Below are positions 63,501 through 64,000 of a stretch of 64,000 nucleotides of DNA, one piece after another. Within the stretch, counting starts at the first letter, position 1. Each line of letters starts with the position of its first letter. The stretch covers positions 434,001 through 498,000 of the forward strand of contig JADJCK010000004.1 in the NCBI GenBank assembly GCA_016703265.1, in the 5' to 3' direction. The DNA comes from a bacterium (lineage in GTDB: Bacteria > Krumholzibacteriota > Krumholzibacteriia > LZORAL124-64-63). A model generated the notes under the pieces. The model was not told the DNA's origin and ran no database searches. It worked only from the letters and a program-made list of their open reading frames with translations. Position numbers and translations under genes: made by a program.

Positions 63501-64000
63501 ATGATGCGCCCACGACTCCTGTTAACGCCCCTCGCGGCGGCCGGCCTGCTGGTCAACCTGGCCGCCTGCGACAGCACGGAACCCAATGCGCCGCAGTTCG
63601 GCACGATCGCCATCCAGGTGGCGCCCGATTCGCTTGCCGCTCCGTGGCAGCTGGCGGGGCCGTACGGGATCTCGCGTTCGGGCACGGGGGCGGCGACGCT
63701 GCCGAACAAGTCGGCGGGCAGCTACACGCTGACCTGGGGCGCGGTCGCCGGCTGGCACGCGCCGGATCCGCAGGTCGTGACGCAGGCGCTGGACGGCGAC
63801 GACACGCTCGTGTTCGGGGGAACCTATGCCCCGGCGGTGGCGACCATCACGATCGACGCCGAGCCCGACCGGATCGCGGCGCCGTGGCAGCTGTACGGGC
63901 CCGAGGGCCTGGTCGGGGAGGGCGCCGGCGACCTGGTCATCAGTGACCTGCCGCCCGGTATCTACCATGTGAACTGGCTGCAGACCGCCAGCTGGCGCCG
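63501..64000 (+). CDS. Lipoprotein with tandem PEGA-like repeats, cut by window edge
   Basis: ATG 63501, open to the end of the window (no stop). MMRPRLLLTPLAAAGLLVNL then AAC is a lipobox signal. Two repeats of about 75 residues follow with the shared pattern IxIxxxPDxxAAPWQLxGPxG (IAIQVAPDSLAAPWQLAGPY and ITIDAEPDRIAAPWQLYGPE), each ending in a GxYxxxW strand (AGSYTLTWGAV, PGIYHVNWLQT). This resembles PEGA-type surface domains. AGGGGAT lies 6-7 nt upstream. Function unknown; surface-anchored adhesive or structural role is a guess. Confidence 0.7.
   Translation, partial: MMRPRLLLTPLAAAGLLVNLAACDSTEPNAPQFGTIAIQVAPDSLAAPWQLAGPYGISRSGTGAATLPNKSAGSYTLTWGAVAGWHAPDPQVVTQALDGDDTLVFGGTYAPAVATITIDAEPDRIAAPWQLYGPEGLVGEGAGDLVISDLPPGIYHVNWLQTASWR

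Overview
The window is a GC-rich, densely coding bacterial segment with about 50 protein genes, no rRNA or recognisable tRNA, no CRISPR array and no insertion sequence. A gingipain-type (C25) secreted protein with a C-terminal FlgD-Ig-like sorting-type domain, a DUF6588-like protein, a PorV/FadL-like outer-membrane protein, many signal-peptide and lipobox proteins, and a futalosine-route menaquinone gene (mqnE) together suggest a diderm of the FCB supergroup or one of its GC-rich candidate phyla (for example Krumholzibacteriota or Eisenbacteria-like). That placement is inference; no phylogenetic marker was compared.

Layout. 1-3136: partial outer-membrane protein, a PhnD-like binding protein and a frameshifted chemoreceptor. 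3520-9918: secreted proteins, HAD hydrolase, asparaginase-fold protein, 2Fe-2S thioredoxin-fold protein, AI-2E-type permease, pyruvate kinase. 9941-17359: an SDR enzyme and a heavy-metal RND efflux operon on the minus strand (Cys-rich small protein, TolC with an internal amber codon, His-rich adaptor, CzcA-type pump with a frameshift). 17555-25070: mqnE, outer-membrane protein, DUF309-like protein, peptide deformylase, a DUF222/HNH protein, YciI protein and an MsbA-type exporter. 25233-32488: two more chemoreceptors, a TlpA-type lipoprotein, a CDP-alcohol phosphatidyltransferase, a WYL regulator and a coupled unknown. 32757-38647: a histidine kinase and NtrC-type regulator flanked by two outward-facing units for secreted Asp/Gly-repeat proteins. 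38815-45001: nitronate monooxygenase-like enzyme, retropepsin-like protein, M28 peptidase and class D beta-lactamase. 45184-54842: C25 protein, small secreted protein with a possible structured leader, phosphodiesterase/TPR lipoprotein, TMEM175-like channel, MarC protein. 54876-64000: methyltransferase, DUF1801 protein, TetR/VOC pair, asnB, MASE1 hybrid kinase, a degenerate G-rich region and two lipoproteins.

The two most notable signals are regulatory. First, the NtrC-type regulator gene (35203-36555) lies between two divergent targets. Each has a GG-N10-GC sigma-54 promoter and, 73-98 bp upstream, a copy of the same 28-bp compound inverted repeat (25 of 28 bases identical), so the locus reads as a self-contained sigma-54 regulon for two secreted repeat proteins and an outer-membrane barrel. 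Second, an 18-bp palindrome (ACTTGCGCCGGCGCAAGT and variants) recurs about 14 times, mostly in intergenic gaps. Three copies lie in frame inside the DUF222/HNH gene, where they encode LAPAQV.

Four genes (chemoreceptor, CzcA, C25, VOC) are each split by what reads as one extra base, three of them in short C/G runs, and TolC has an in-frame amber codon. Sequence error and real decay cannot be separated from the sequence alone.
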